From assembly GCF_001029285.1 (NCBI RefSeq), contig NZ_LDZY01000015.1, positions 382 through 64,381 of the forward strand: 64,000 bases of DNA, written 5' to 3'. This document shows positions 1 through 6,958 of this stretch, one piece after another (position 1 is the first letter of the stretch; each line of letters starts with the position of its first letter). Below the pieces are notes generated by a model. The model did not search any database, was not told where the DNA came from, and saw only the letters and a list, made by a program, of their open reading frames with translations. Source of the DNA: Desulfosporosinus acididurans (GTDB lineage: Bacteria > Bacillota > Desulfitobacteriia > Desulfitobacteriales > Desulfitobacteriaceae). A program made the translations under genes and the position numbers.

Positions 1-407
1 ATTAGCCAAAGCCAAACTGTCAACTTCTTTGAGCCATTCAAATTCTTTCTTGAATTCAGCGGGTAATAAGTGTTTCTGTTGTTTCAACGCTTCTTTATCA
101 TCCTTGAACTGCTCATAAACCGCTTTACGGTTAGCAAGCATTTTGTTGTAGACAAACCGCACACAGCCGAACGTTTTATTGATGAGAATTTCTTGTTCAG
201 GAGAAGGATATATACGATATTTGAATGCCTTGTTCATAATTTCTCACCTTGGCTTTCAATATAGCGTTTGATAACTTCAATAGGGGCGCCGCCAGTGGTC
301 AGTAAGCAGAAACTCCTTGAACAAAGAGCGACAATTCATCCCCCACCTTCGCTCTCGCTATCGCGAGTATGGAAGGCTAAGAGGTGGGGGACTTCTTGTC
401 GCACGAG
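1..407 (-). mobile_element. Internally deleted IS200/IS605 copy (left-end part)
   Basis: This stretch is nearly identical to 2741-3531, with only a few single-base differences. It holds the first 79 codons of tnpB (1-237, running off the left edge), the last 29 codons of tnpA (234-320), and the left-end hairpin (about 339-394). About 383 bp covering most of tnpA and its upstream region is missing at the junction near 320. It therefore cannot make its own transposase, but could be mobilised in trans by the intact copy 1.3 kb away. The boundary at 407 was set by comparing both copies: the shared sequence stops there, next to TTTAAY in both cases. Confidence 0.85.
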
Positions 408-408
408 A

Positions 409-578
409 TTAAAGCCATTTTCGATTAAAAACAATGCATTCCTACCATCACCACACGCAATATCAAGGACAGAACCTTTTTTAAAGAACTTAATACTCTC
501 AATCAATGACTTCTCAGGACTTAATAGTTTATCCTCTTTCTTAGAAAACCTATTATTCCAGAATTCTTTATTGCCCAT
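409..578 (-). pseudogene. SAM-dependent methyltransferase, N-terminal part cut by the IS
   Basis: Reading on the minus strand from ATG at 578, about 57 residues are recognisable. They start MGNKEFWNNRF and lead to the class I methyltransferase SAM-binding motif VLDIACGDGRNALFL. The gene stops matching at ENGFN, exactly where the IS left end begins, and the frame then runs into IS sequence and ends at 336. The rest of the gene, if it survives, lies beyond the left edge on the other side of the element. The start at 578 matches how this family usually begins. An upstream in-frame ATG at 629 has no ribosome binding site. The substrate cannot be told. Confidence 0.7.
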
Positions 579-674
579 GTATTCCACGACGAATTTCCCT
601 TCTGTTCTTACGCAAGATCCAACTTCCATAACTTATAAAAAATAGTAACTTTCAAATATTAATTAACTACAAAT

Positions 675-1337
675 CTAAGTTTTTCTGACTGGGTGCCTTA
701 ATACTGTTTTCAACTTTTCGGGTGCCGTCTTTCGTGGGTCACTTAGGTAGATTTCATGATGACGTCTAATTTGACCGGAAGGGAGTATATCGGAGATTGC
801 ACATCTATATCCATTATCCAAAAGGAATTGTTCCATTTGCCCAAGAGTAACCGGTTCGCTATTATAAGGGCCGTTATGCATCATTTGTACACAGAGTCCC
901 TCTGTCAAAGATTCTAAACGAGCCTTTGTTGGATCAATCTTAGGCTTTTTCTGTTTCAACACGCTAACAGCCCAGTTAAAAACATCTTCGGTGACAAATT
1001 CAGGTTGACGAATCATAGATGTCCATTGAAATTTAGATTTGTCTATTAACTGTGTTCCGTCAAAACTATCGTCCTGAAACCACCAAAGTCCCTCCAAAGG
1101 CGGTACAACATATTCAAAATATCCTGCAGGCTGCTTTCCGCTCATCTTACTCATCTTAATGGTGAAGCTTAAACCATAAAGAATTTCCAAGGCTTCCTGA
1201 TATTCTTCAGAAGTATTCGGGTCTCCCGTACCATCAACCATAATAAAATTCATCGCCGGAACATCAATAAGGACAGGCTTTTGTTTAGGTACATACAAAT
1301 CCTTATATTCTTTTTTAAAATCGAATTTTCCAGCCAT
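675..1337 (-). CDS. GyrI-like small-molecule-binding domain protein
   Basis: A 220-residue cytosolic protein of the GyrI-like family, the effector-binding fold also found at the C-terminus of AraC/MerR multidrug regulators such as BmrR and Rob. It has no DNA-binding domain, so it is a stand-alone ligand-binding or ligand-hydrolysing protein. The opening KPVLIDVPAMNFIMVDGTGDP and the later MMHNGPYNSEPVTLGQMEQFL are typical of the longer two-lobed members of about 210 residues. GGAGGG lies about 8 bases before ATG 1337, inside the end of the upstream gene. Only three bases separate the two genes, so they were co-transcribed before the IS cut the first one. The ligand is unknown. Confidence 0.8.
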   Translation of the reverse strand: MAGKFDFKKEYKDLYVPKQKPVLIDVPAMNFIMVDGTGDPNTSEEYQEALEILYGLSFTIKMSKMSGKQPAGYFEYVVPPLEGLWWFQDDSFDGTQLIDKSKFQWTSMIRQPEFVTEDVFNWAVSVLKQKKPKIDPTKARLESLTEGLCVQMMHNGPYNSEPVTLGQMEQFLLDNGYRCAISDILPSGQIRRHHEIYLSDPRKTAPEKLKTVLRHPVRKT

Positions 1338-1340
1338 ATC

Positions 1341-1745
1341 TTAACCCTCCTGCTCAATGGGGATCACAATTTCCGTAACGTACTTATTGGGATTTCCTTT
1401 GAAAACAAGTCCTGGCCCTTTGTGATAAATTTCTCTCGAAGGCAGTATACTCGTAAGGCTGTGTTCTCTTGCGTAATCCAACACAGCTTTGTAAGCTAAA
1501 TTCAAGGTTTCATAAGTTCCAACATGCATAGTGCTAATTGCTCGTATTTTAGGCAACTGTTTTGCAACAATCTTCTTTCCTGCCACCATCCCTTTAGTAG
1601 GAACACAAAGTTCAATATCAGCCTCTTCCTTAAATTCGTCATCGTAATAGCAGCAAAACGGGTCTCCGGAAGCTTTTCCTTTAGCCTCTTGATAGATCAT
1701 GCCTATGTACTTGCCAACATCGCTATACTTTCCTGTGACATACTC
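1341..1745 (-). pseudogene. GyrI-like effector-binding protein truncated by the IS
   Basis: The frame stays open from the IS boundary near 1745 to the stop at 1341. The peptide before ATG 1700 (YVTGKYSDVGKYIG) matches the first strand-helix unit of a GyrI-like domain, which is normally preceded by about 15-20 more residues. The first available ATG at 1700 would make a 119-residue protein without that first strand. The N-terminal part is missing because the IS right end abuts it. The remainder, with GTYETLNLAYKAVLDYA and the end EIVIPIEQEG, looks intact and is followed after 3 bp by a second GyrI-like gene. Whether the shortened protein is made or folds is uncertain. Confidence 0.65.
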
Positions 1746-1960
1746 CCACCACCTATGCTAACGCTTAGAGGTGGGGGCTTCTTGGGACATACCAGCTTAT
1801 GCCAGTATAATTACCAAGCTAACCCCGTTTGCCCAACGGTTCTTAGTTATGGATTAGGCTATGCCAAGCAAGCGGCAGCCCTCATTTTTGATATTGATAG
1901 CAGCGTTTATGTCGCGGTCTAATTCTGCTCCGCAATGACTACAAGTCCAGGTCCTATCTG
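1742..1960 (-). ncRNA. Predicted TnpB guide RNA (omega/re RNA)
   Basis: By analogy with ISDra2-type elements, the transcript covering the tnpB 3' end and the right-end hairpin acts as the TnpB scaffold, and the bases just outside the right end become the guide. Here the scaffold would read leftwards through 1745-1778, and the guide would begin TATGTCACAGGAAAGTATAG (revcomp of about 1723-1742). The hairpin is seen directly. The RNA, its 5' end and the exact guide start are inference from the family. Confidence 0.5.
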
Positions 1961-2978
1961 ATAGAGTTAGTTCTTTATTTTCGTTGTTGCAGAACCTGCA
2001 CATCTTACTGGATGGAAACCACTTATCAATAACGACTAACTGTTTTCCCTGTTCAGTAAGTTTGTATGTTAGAAAAGTTTTTAGCATACCAAAACCATTG
2101 TCATTCGTGGATTTTGAAAGATTGAGACATTGAGCCATGCCAAGCATATTTAGGTCTTCAATGGCAATAGCTGAGTAATCATCGGCTATTTGCCTAGACA
2201 GTTTATGCAAGAAGTCCTTTCGTTGATGAGCTACTTTTTCATGCAGTTTGGCAACCTTACGACGTTGTTTGTCACGATTTTTACTACCCTTTTGGCGTTT
2301 AGATAGTTTGCGTTGTGCTTTTTTTAATTTTGCTTCGGCTTGACGGTAGAACTTTGGATAATCGGCATTATTTGCTTGGCTATCGACAAACAATGTCTTT
2401 GATGAATAATCCAAACCTAGTACCGTTTCTCTCGTTGGTGTTACGGGCTTTATAGCGGCTTCAAACTCAACCAATACGGAAATATAGTAGTTCCCTGTAG
2501 GAGTTTTGCTTATAGTCGCAGACTTTATAACGGCTTCTTTAGGTAATTGTCGGTGTAGCTTAATCCGTACATCTTTTAATTTTGGCAATCGAATTATCTT
2601 ACTGTCAATAAGCCTGATTGTTCCACCTTGATTGTTGGTAGTATAGGATTTCTTGTCACGATGCTTGTTTTTGAACTTCGGAAAGCCTATTGATTTATCC
2701 CGAAAGAAGTTTTTGTATGCGGTCTGCAAATTCAGTTGAGCATTAGCCAAAGCCAAACTGTCAACTTCTTTGAGCCATTCAAATTCTTTCTTGAATTCAG
2801 CGGGTAATAAGTATTTCTGTTGTTTCAACGCTTCTTTATCATCCTTGAACTGCTCATAAACCGCTTTACGGTTAGCAAGCATTTTGTTGTAGACAAACCG
2901 CACACAGCCGAACGTTTTATTGATGAGAATTTCTTGTTCAGGAGAAGGATATATACGATATTTGAATGCCTTGTTCAT
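1854..2978 (-). CDS. tnpB: TnpB RNA-guided nuclease
   Basis: TnpB of 374 residues, the ancestor-type relative of Cas12, which uses an RNA made from the transposon right end to cut DNA and so keep the element in place. Visible parts are the N-terminal KAFKYRIYPSPEQEILINKT, a RuvC-I aspartate at about 190 in LGLDYS, the RuvC-II glutamate at about 274 in IAIEDLNM, a zinc finger with CxxC at 327-330 and 346-349, and the RuvC-III aspartate near 354 in LDRDINAAINI. All catalytic residues are present and the length is typical. Its start overlaps the tnpA stop (ATGA), so the two are translated together. The 3' end runs straight into the right-end hairpin. Confidence 0.93.
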   Translation of the reverse strand: MNKAFKYRIYPSPEQEILINKTFGCVRFVYNKMLANRKAVYEQFKDDKEALKQQKYLLPAEFKKEFEWLKEVDSLALANAQLNLQTAYKNFFRDKSIGFPKFKNKHRDKKSYTTNNQGGTIRLIDSKIIRLPKLKDVRIKLHRQLPKEAVIKSATISKTPTGNYYISVLVEFEAAIKPVTPTRETVLGLDYSSKTLFVDSQANNADYPKFYRQAEAKLKKAQRKLSKRQKGSKNRDKQRRKVAKLHEKVAHQRKDFLHKLSRQIADDYSAIAIEDLNMLGMAQCLNLSKSTNDNGFGMLKTFLTYKLTEQGKQLVVIDKWFPSSKMCRFCNNENKELTLSDRTWTCSHCGAELDRDINAAINIKNEGCRLLGIA

Positions 2979-3391
2979 AATTTCTCACCTTGGCTTTCAA
3001 TATAGCGTTTGATAACTTCAATAGGTGCGCCGCCAGTGGTCAGTAAGCAGAAACTCCTTGACCAGAAATAGTCTTTCCATAGTGATTTTTTGACGATAGG
3101 ATATTCTTTCTTGGTTAGTCGAGAGGATGCGCTTTTATAGGCATTGATGAACTTTGATAATTCGCTATTGGGTTGCGCTTTGAACAGAATATGCACATGG
3201 TCTTTATCATGGTTCCATTCCTGCAAAACAACATTGTAATTTGGTGCTATGTACTCAAAAATCTCTTTGAGACGATTGGAAATCTTATCATCAATTACTT
3301 TCCGGCGATATTTTATAACCAAAACGAGATGATAATACATCAAGAATACTGAATGATTATTATTGTCTAATTCCATTGTGATCACCGCCAT
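2975..3391 (-). CDS. tnpA: IS200-type Y1 transposase TnpA
   Basis: A 138-residue HUH single-strand transposase. The metal-binding HVH motif is at residues 65-67 (KDHVHILF) and the nucleophile tyrosine is near 130 (VIKRYIESQ). The length and the N-terminal YYHLVLVIKYRRKV match intact family members. It would cut and join the hairpin-flanked element ends at TTTAA-type targets during replication. Start 3391 is the first ATG; a start at 3376 (MELDN) is possible. It overlaps tnpB by 4 bp. It is the only complete tnpA in the window and could also mobilise the deleted copy at 1-407. Confidence 0.92.
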   Translation of the reverse strand: MAVITMELDNNNHSVFLMYYHLVLVIKYRRKVIDDKISNRLKEIFEYIAPNYNVVLQEWNHDKDHVHILFKAQPNSELSKFINAYKSASSRLTKKEYPIVKKSLWKDYFWSRSFCLLTTGGAPIEVIKRYIESQGEKL

Positions 3392-3531
3392 ACATAACTA
3401 TACTACTGATTATATCATGGCAGTATTTATATAACAATAACAAAACAAAGAGCGACAATTCATCCCCCACCTTCGCTCTCGCTATCGCGAGTATGGAAGG
3501 CTAAGAGGTGGGGGACTTCTTGTCGCACGAG

Positions 3532-3717
3532 GTTAAAACACCTCGTATTACATTCCTGTACGACCAATACCCCTAGACAAATGATACATTAAGGATTAGA
3601 TAATCGTTTAGAGCCGGGAAATAATTATGGAAATAGCTGTTTGACGAATACTCAATACAAATTTCCAGTATCGTATTTTCCAACTTGGAAACTCTAACTA
3701 AAAGGAGTGTGATAAGG
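3532..3717. other. Non-coding stretch between IS and membrane protein
   Basis: This stretch follows the IS left end. Read on the minus strand toward the IS it ends in TTTAAC, the target sequence. No open frame joins it convincingly to the truncated GyrI-like gene on the other side of the IS. A ribosome binding site (AAAGGAG at 3701-3707) lies at its right end and serves the TTG start at 3718. Confidence 0.5.
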
Positions 3718-4281
3718 TTGAAAAAAATAAACGATAGAATTCTTCTTGGAATGTTATCTGGTATCGTTGGTTTAATAGCTTTAATGGTAACTGATAATAT
3801 CTCGTCAAAAGCGAAAATTTCGCAACGGTCATTTGCAACAACAGCTGCTGGTGTGTGGGTATCTTCTCGTAGACAAGCAGAAAAATGGCAAGGACAACTT
3901 CTTGGAACATTAATGACCATAGGTTTAAGTATGGTCGGCGGAGTTTCAGCGGTTAAACTGTTAACTACTTATGGTCGAGACAAATTAATTGCCAAAGGTA
4001 CTTTTTTGGGAGTTACGTTTGGGGCAGTGATAACAGCTATACTTAGCGGCCTTGCCCAAAACAAAGTTAAGCCCAAAGATGCTAATAGTAATCTTTCGTA
4101 TCTGGTATCTCATGCATTATTTGGTTTAGCAACAGTATTAACAGCGGCTAAAGCGGGCGATGATTCTTTGTTTGACGCTCCCCCTAAAAATAATTACTTA
4201 CAATCCACAGAACAAACAACTGAGCAAATCATAGGGGCGAACAATGATACCATTCAACCTGTCCAGCCTATATATCATTAA
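3718..4281 (+). CDS. Small integral membrane protein of unknown function
   Basis: About 187 residues, not recognised. The start is taken as TTG 3718 because AAAGGAG lies 10 bases upstream; an ATG at 3685 in the same frame has no such site. The protein shows four likely membrane segments: LLGMLSGIVGLIALMV, LGTLMTIGLSMVGG, GVTFGAVITAILSGL and LVSHALFGLATVLT. A soluble hydrophilic tail of about 40 residues is rich in T, Q and N. A strong terminator follows directly, so it is a single-gene unit. No enzymatic motif is visible. Confidence 0.75.
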   Translation: MKKINDRILLGMLSGIVGLIALMVTDNISSKAKISQRSFATTAAGVWVSSRRQAEKWQGQLLGTLMTIGLSMVGGVSAVKLLTTYGRDKLIAKGTFLGVTFGAVITAILSGLAQNKVKPKDANSNLSYLVSHALFGLATVLTAAKAGDDSLFDAPPKNNYLQSTEQTTEQIIGANNDTIQPVQPIYH

Positions 4282-4293
4282 TTAAATGTTTTA

Positions 4294-4326
4294 GCACTCA
4301 TACGAGAAATCGTATGAGTGCCTTCT
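4294..4326 (+). terminator. Terminator after the membrane protein gene
   Basis: A perfect 12-bp stem, GCACTCATACGA with a GAAA loop and TCGTATGAGTGC, 12 bases after the stop codon, followed by CTTCTT. Confidence 0.75.
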
Positions 4327-4342
4327 TAAATAACAAAGCCAA

Positions 4343-4558
4343 GAGAGCCGCGATTATATGTCGTGAAGCCTCTGCAGGAGTCGCAGCCAAACTCGGCTTT
4401 AAATTCTCTTTCTTCAGTGGGGCGGGAAACAGGACGTTTCCCGCCGGCCTTGCGACAGGGATGTCGCATAGGCCGGGCACCCTGCCCGCTTGCATCAGAA
4501 TTTAAAGCCCTAATTTGGCGCGACGAACGCATGGCCGAACAAGTATAATGCGACCCTC
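4343..4558 (+). repeat. Self-complementary repeat element, copy 1, with two CsrA-like hairpins
   Basis: First of two related elements of about 216 bp. The outer arms are mutually complementary; GGCTTTAAATTCT near 4395 pairs perfectly with AGAATTTAAAGCC near 4498. At the apex are two side-by-side hairpins. The one at 4421-4445 has stem GGCGGGAAAC/GTTTCCCGCC and an AGGAC loop. The one at 4446-4474 has stem GGCC..TGCGACA/TGTCGCA..GGCC and a GGGA loop. The frames through it lack ribosome binding sites and do not resemble proteins. The strand is chosen because only the plus-strand RNA shows ARGGA in the loops. Confidence 0.75.
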
Positions 4559-4629
4559 ACCTATAGAAACATGCAAACACAAAACTCCAAAGGACCACCC
4601 ACCAACCGTCCCTCTTCTTAATAAGCCAA

Positions 4630-4846
4630 GAGGGTCGCAATTATACGGCGTGAGGCCTTTGCGGGAGTCGCAGCCAAACTCGGTTTTAAATTCTCTTTCA
4701 TTAGTGGGGCGGGAAACAGGGATGTTTCCCGCCGGCCTTGCGACAGGGATGTCGCATAGGCCGGGCACCCCACCCACTTGCATCAGAATTTAAAGCCCTA
4801 GTTTGGCGCGACGACCGCATGGCCGAACAAGTATAATGCGACCCTC
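4630..4846 (+). repeat. Self-complementary repeat element, copy 2, with two CsrA-like hairpins
   Basis: Direct repeat of 4343-4558, about 85 percent identical by eye, separated by a 71-bp unrelated spacer. The ends form an inverted repeat: GAGGGTCGCA-TTATAC at 4630 and GTATAATGCGACCCTC at 4831-4846. Further inward, GCCAAACT pairs with AGTTTGGC and TTTAAATTCT with AGAATTTAAA, giving arms of about 62 nt (4630-4694 and 4785-4846). The apical hairpins at 4708-4733 and 4734-4762 both display ACAGGGATGT, five bases of stem-loop context identical to the CsrA consensus RUACARGGAUGU. It could be a small RNA, a MITE-like element, or both. It lies between convergent genes. Confidence 0.8.
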
Positions 4847-4884
4847 GGCAGAATAAGAGACCCTTTAACAAATCCCAGCAGGGC

Positions 4885-6489
4885 TTAAACCCGCGCCCGG
4901 CGCGCCCCCTCATCAAACTTCCAAATCGTCCAATTAATCGCATCAAGCAAAGCCTGCGCACTGGCTTTCAGAATATTATTGGAAACCCCAATCGTCCCCC
5001 AAACCTCGTGCCCCAAACGCGTATCAATAATAACCCGAACAATAGCCTCAGTCCCTCGCGAACCATCCAAGACTCTAACCTTATAATCCACCAGTTCACT
5101 CTCCGCCAGAATCGGAAAGAAACTTGCCAGAGCCTGACGCAGCGCCGAATCCAAAGCATTTACAGGACCGTTGCCTTCGGCGGCAATTTGCACGGTCTGT
5201 TCCCCGACTTTAACCTTCACAACGGCCACCGAATCAAGTTCACCGCGCAGCGGATCACTCCAGACATGATAATCTAAAACTTCAAAGGGAGACGTAAAAC
5301 GGTTTAAGGTGCGGACCAGCAGCAAATCAAGACTGCCCTCAGCGGCCTCGAACTGGAACCCATTGTTCTCCATATCCTTAATTTCGAGCATTGCCTTCTC
5401 CACCAAGGGATCTTCTTTAACAATATCCGGATCAAAACGGCGAAGCCGTTCGAAAATATTTGCTTTTCCCGCTTGGTCAGAAATCAATATTCTCCGTTCA
5501 TTCCCTACCTCGCCCGGGTCCATGTGTTCAAAAGTCCGATGATTCTTGAGAATCGCATCAACATGCATTCCAGCTTTATGAGCAAAGGCACTGCGGCCTA
5601 CGTAGGGCTGTCTCTCGTCAAAGGGCGCATTGGAAAGCTCCGCGGCAAAGCGAGAAAAGGGAGTAATCTTGTGCAGGGCGGAATCCGAAAGGACGTCATA
5701 GTTTCCCTTAACTTGCAATAAAGGAACTAAAGTACTTAAATTGGCATTTCCGCAGCGTTCACCATATCCGTTCCAGGTTCCCTGGACCTGGGTTACTCCT
5801 GCCTCTACGGCTACCAGAGAGTTAGCCACTGCCAAGCCGCTGTCATTATGAACATGAATTCCTAACTCTTGAGGAGCAAATTCACGTCTCACCATTTCTA
5901 CTCCCAAGGCAATGTCCTTCGGCAAAGAACCGCCATTCGTATCACATAAGATGGCTATGGAAGCTCCGGCTTGAAGAGCCATCTCAATACACTTCAGAGC
6001 ATAGTCCGGGTTTTCTTTAAACCCATCAAAAAAATGTTCAGCATCAAAAAATACGTCATGGCCTTGTTTGACTAAGAAGGAAACAGATTCACGGATCAGG
6101 CGCAGATTTTCCTCCAAGCTCGTCCGCAAAACATCTCGCACATGCAAATCCCATGCTTTTCCGAAAATGGTAATGGTTTTAGCTCCGGAAGCCACCAGCT
6201 TAAGTAAAATCTCACTGTTTTCCGGCGCTTCATTCACTTTGCAGGTACTTCCAAAGGCAGCTATATGTGTCATAGGAACCTCTTGTTCCTTGATAAGCTG
6301 AAAGAAATTATCATCTCTGGGATTAGCTCCCGGCCATCCTGCTTCAACATAGAGACTGCCCATTTCCTCGATCCGCTTGACATAACTCAGCTTGTCTTGT
6401 GTCGAAAAATGAATCCCTTCTCCCTGTGCTCCATCTCTTAAAGTTGTATCGTAGATTGTAATTTTTCGTTTAGCTTCGTTTTGATTCAT
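4885..6489 (-). CDS. cimA: Citramalate synthase (2-isopropylmalate synthase-like)
   Basis: A 534-residue enzyme that condenses pyruvate with acetyl-CoA to (R)-citramalate, the first step of the threonine-independent route to isoleucine. The DRE-TIM barrel opens with ITIYDTTLRDGAQGEGI, followed by CDTNGG, the metal-binding HVHNDSGLA, and GNANLSTLVPLL. The C-terminal LeuA-dimer regulatory domain (about 390-530) contains VRVLDGSRGTEA. The length and the LRDGAQ.EG signature fit the CimA/AksA-like clade better than LeuA. ATG 6489 is preceded by GGAGGGG. The frame continues upstream to 6711 but only through the riboswitch and terminator, so those 74 codons are not coding. Confidence 0.92.
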   Translation of the reverse strand: MNQNEAKRKITIYDTTLRDGAQGEGIHFSTQDKLSYVKRIEEMGSLYVEAGWPGANPRDDNFFQLIKEQEVPMTHIAAFGSTCKVNEAPENSEILLKLVASGAKTITIFGKAWDLHVRDVLRTSLEENLRLIRESVSFLVKQGHDVFFDAEHFFDGFKENPDYALKCIEMALQAGASIAILCDTNGGSLPKDIALGVEMVRREFAPQELGIHVHNDSGLAVANSLVAVEAGVTQVQGTWNGYGERCGNANLSTLVPLLQVKGNYDVLSDSALHKITPFSRFAAELSNAPFDERQPYVGRSAFAHKAGMHVDAILKNHRTFEHMDPGEVGNERRILISDQAGKANIFERLRRFDPDIVKEDPLVEKAMLEIKDMENNGFQFEAAEGSLDLLLVRTLNRFTSPFEVLDYHVWSDPLRGELDSVAVVKVKVGEQTVQIAAEGNGPVNALDSALRQALASFFPILAESELVDYKVRVLDGSRGTEAIVRVIIDTRLGHEVWGTIGVSNNILKASAQALLDAINWTIWKFDEGARRARV

Positions 6490-6526
6490 TTTTCCCCTCC
6501 GCAATCCAAAAAGTATACCAAATGGT

Positions 6527-6562
6527 ATCAAAAAACCCGCAGCCGTTCCTAAGAACTTCCAC
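6527..6562 (-). terminator. Riboswitch-controlled terminator before cimA
   Basis: On the minus strand CCCG..GTTC-TTAG-GAAC..CGGG is followed by TTTTTT, within the leader. The left arm overlaps the 3' conserved GTGGAAG segment of the aptamer, so aptamer folding and terminator formation exclude each other. Confidence 0.7.
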
Positions 6563-6642
6563 GGGGCTTTTGTCCCACACGGTGTAGTTGGGTATTTTCC
6601 AACCTGTGTCGCTCGGTCCAGACCATATTCAGCGGAACCCTT
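6556..6642 (-). promoter_or_regulatory. ykkC-family riboswitch, probably ppGpp-sensing (subtype 2a)
   Basis: On the minus strand the leader shows the conserved ykkC pieces in order: GGGTTCCG, a short stem, TCTGGACCGAG, a variable hairpin, ACACCGTGTGGGACAAAAGCCC and GTGGAAG. Subtype 2 members sense ppGpp or PRPP. ppGpp members sit before branched-chain amino-acid genes in Firmicutes, which fits cimA; PRPP members sit before purine genes. In the ppGpp class, ligand binding blocks the terminator and turns expression on during starvation. Family assignment is by motif recognition; the ligand is inferred from the gene downstream. Confidence 0.85.
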
Positions 6643-6661
6643 AACACACTTCTTGTTGTCT

Positions 6662-6691
6662 ATTATATGACACAAACACCTTAATGTACAA
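6662..6691 (-). promoter_or_regulatory. Sigma-A promoter of the cimA leader
   Basis: On the minus strand TTGTAC (6686-6691), an 18-base spacer, then TATAAT (6662-6667). Transcription would start near 6655, just ahead of the riboswitch, which supports the non-coding reading of this leader. Confidence 0.75.
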
Positions 6692-6958
6692 CAGTTCGTT
6701 CTCCATAACAATAATTAATTGCGAAACAACAGCAGAAATTTTATAATCATTGCTCTTAATTATGTATAATTATTTTATTAAAAAAACAAGCATGATTATT
6801 TAATTGTTTAATTTATTATTTTTTTTATTTTCATAAACCGTTCTCGTGAATAATCTGCTGAAGCTTAAAAAAGAAACAACAAAGAGAACGGTCTTTGCCT
6901 ATTTAAAAGGTATTTGACCGAACTCATTAGTTAGCAGCTTAGTTGCTGCTGCATGACT
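6692..6958. other. AT-rich gap between cimA promoter and rex
   Basis: Very AT-rich with no gene. A 9-bp inverted repeat ACCGTTCTC (6837-6845) and GAGAACGGT (6884-6892) spans a 38-base loop, and GCAGC-TTAGTT-GCTGC lies just after the rex stop. Either may help end rex transcription; neither has a clean T-run. Confidence 0.35.

Larger units (their letters stand above)
1742..3531 (-). mobile_element. Complete IS200/IS605-type element with tnpA and tnpB
   Basis: An element of about 1.79 kb. Both ends carry subterminal hairpins rather than inverted terminal repeats, as this family does. The left end at 3464-3513 pairs CCCCCACCT with AGGTGGGGG. The right end at 1745-1778 pairs CCCACCaCCT with AGaGGTGGGGG. 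The left boundary was fixed by comparison with the copy at 1-407; in both the element follows TTTAAY read on the minus strand. The right boundary is approximate because only one right end is present. Single-strand transposition of this family makes no target duplication, and none is seen. Confidence 0.85.

Noticed and set aside
3573-3920. Minus-strand frame opposite the small membrane protein
   Set aside because: Shadow of the plus-strand gene, which has a ribosome binding site and membrane helices.
4298-4961. Several overlapping 60-90 residue frames on both strands
   Set aside because: They lie in the self-complementary repeats, mirror each other on both strands and lack ribosome binding sites.
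6490-6711. 74-codon N-terminal extension of cimA
   Set aside because: The codons run through the ykkC aptamer and the terminator; ATG 6489 with GGAGGGG is the real start.
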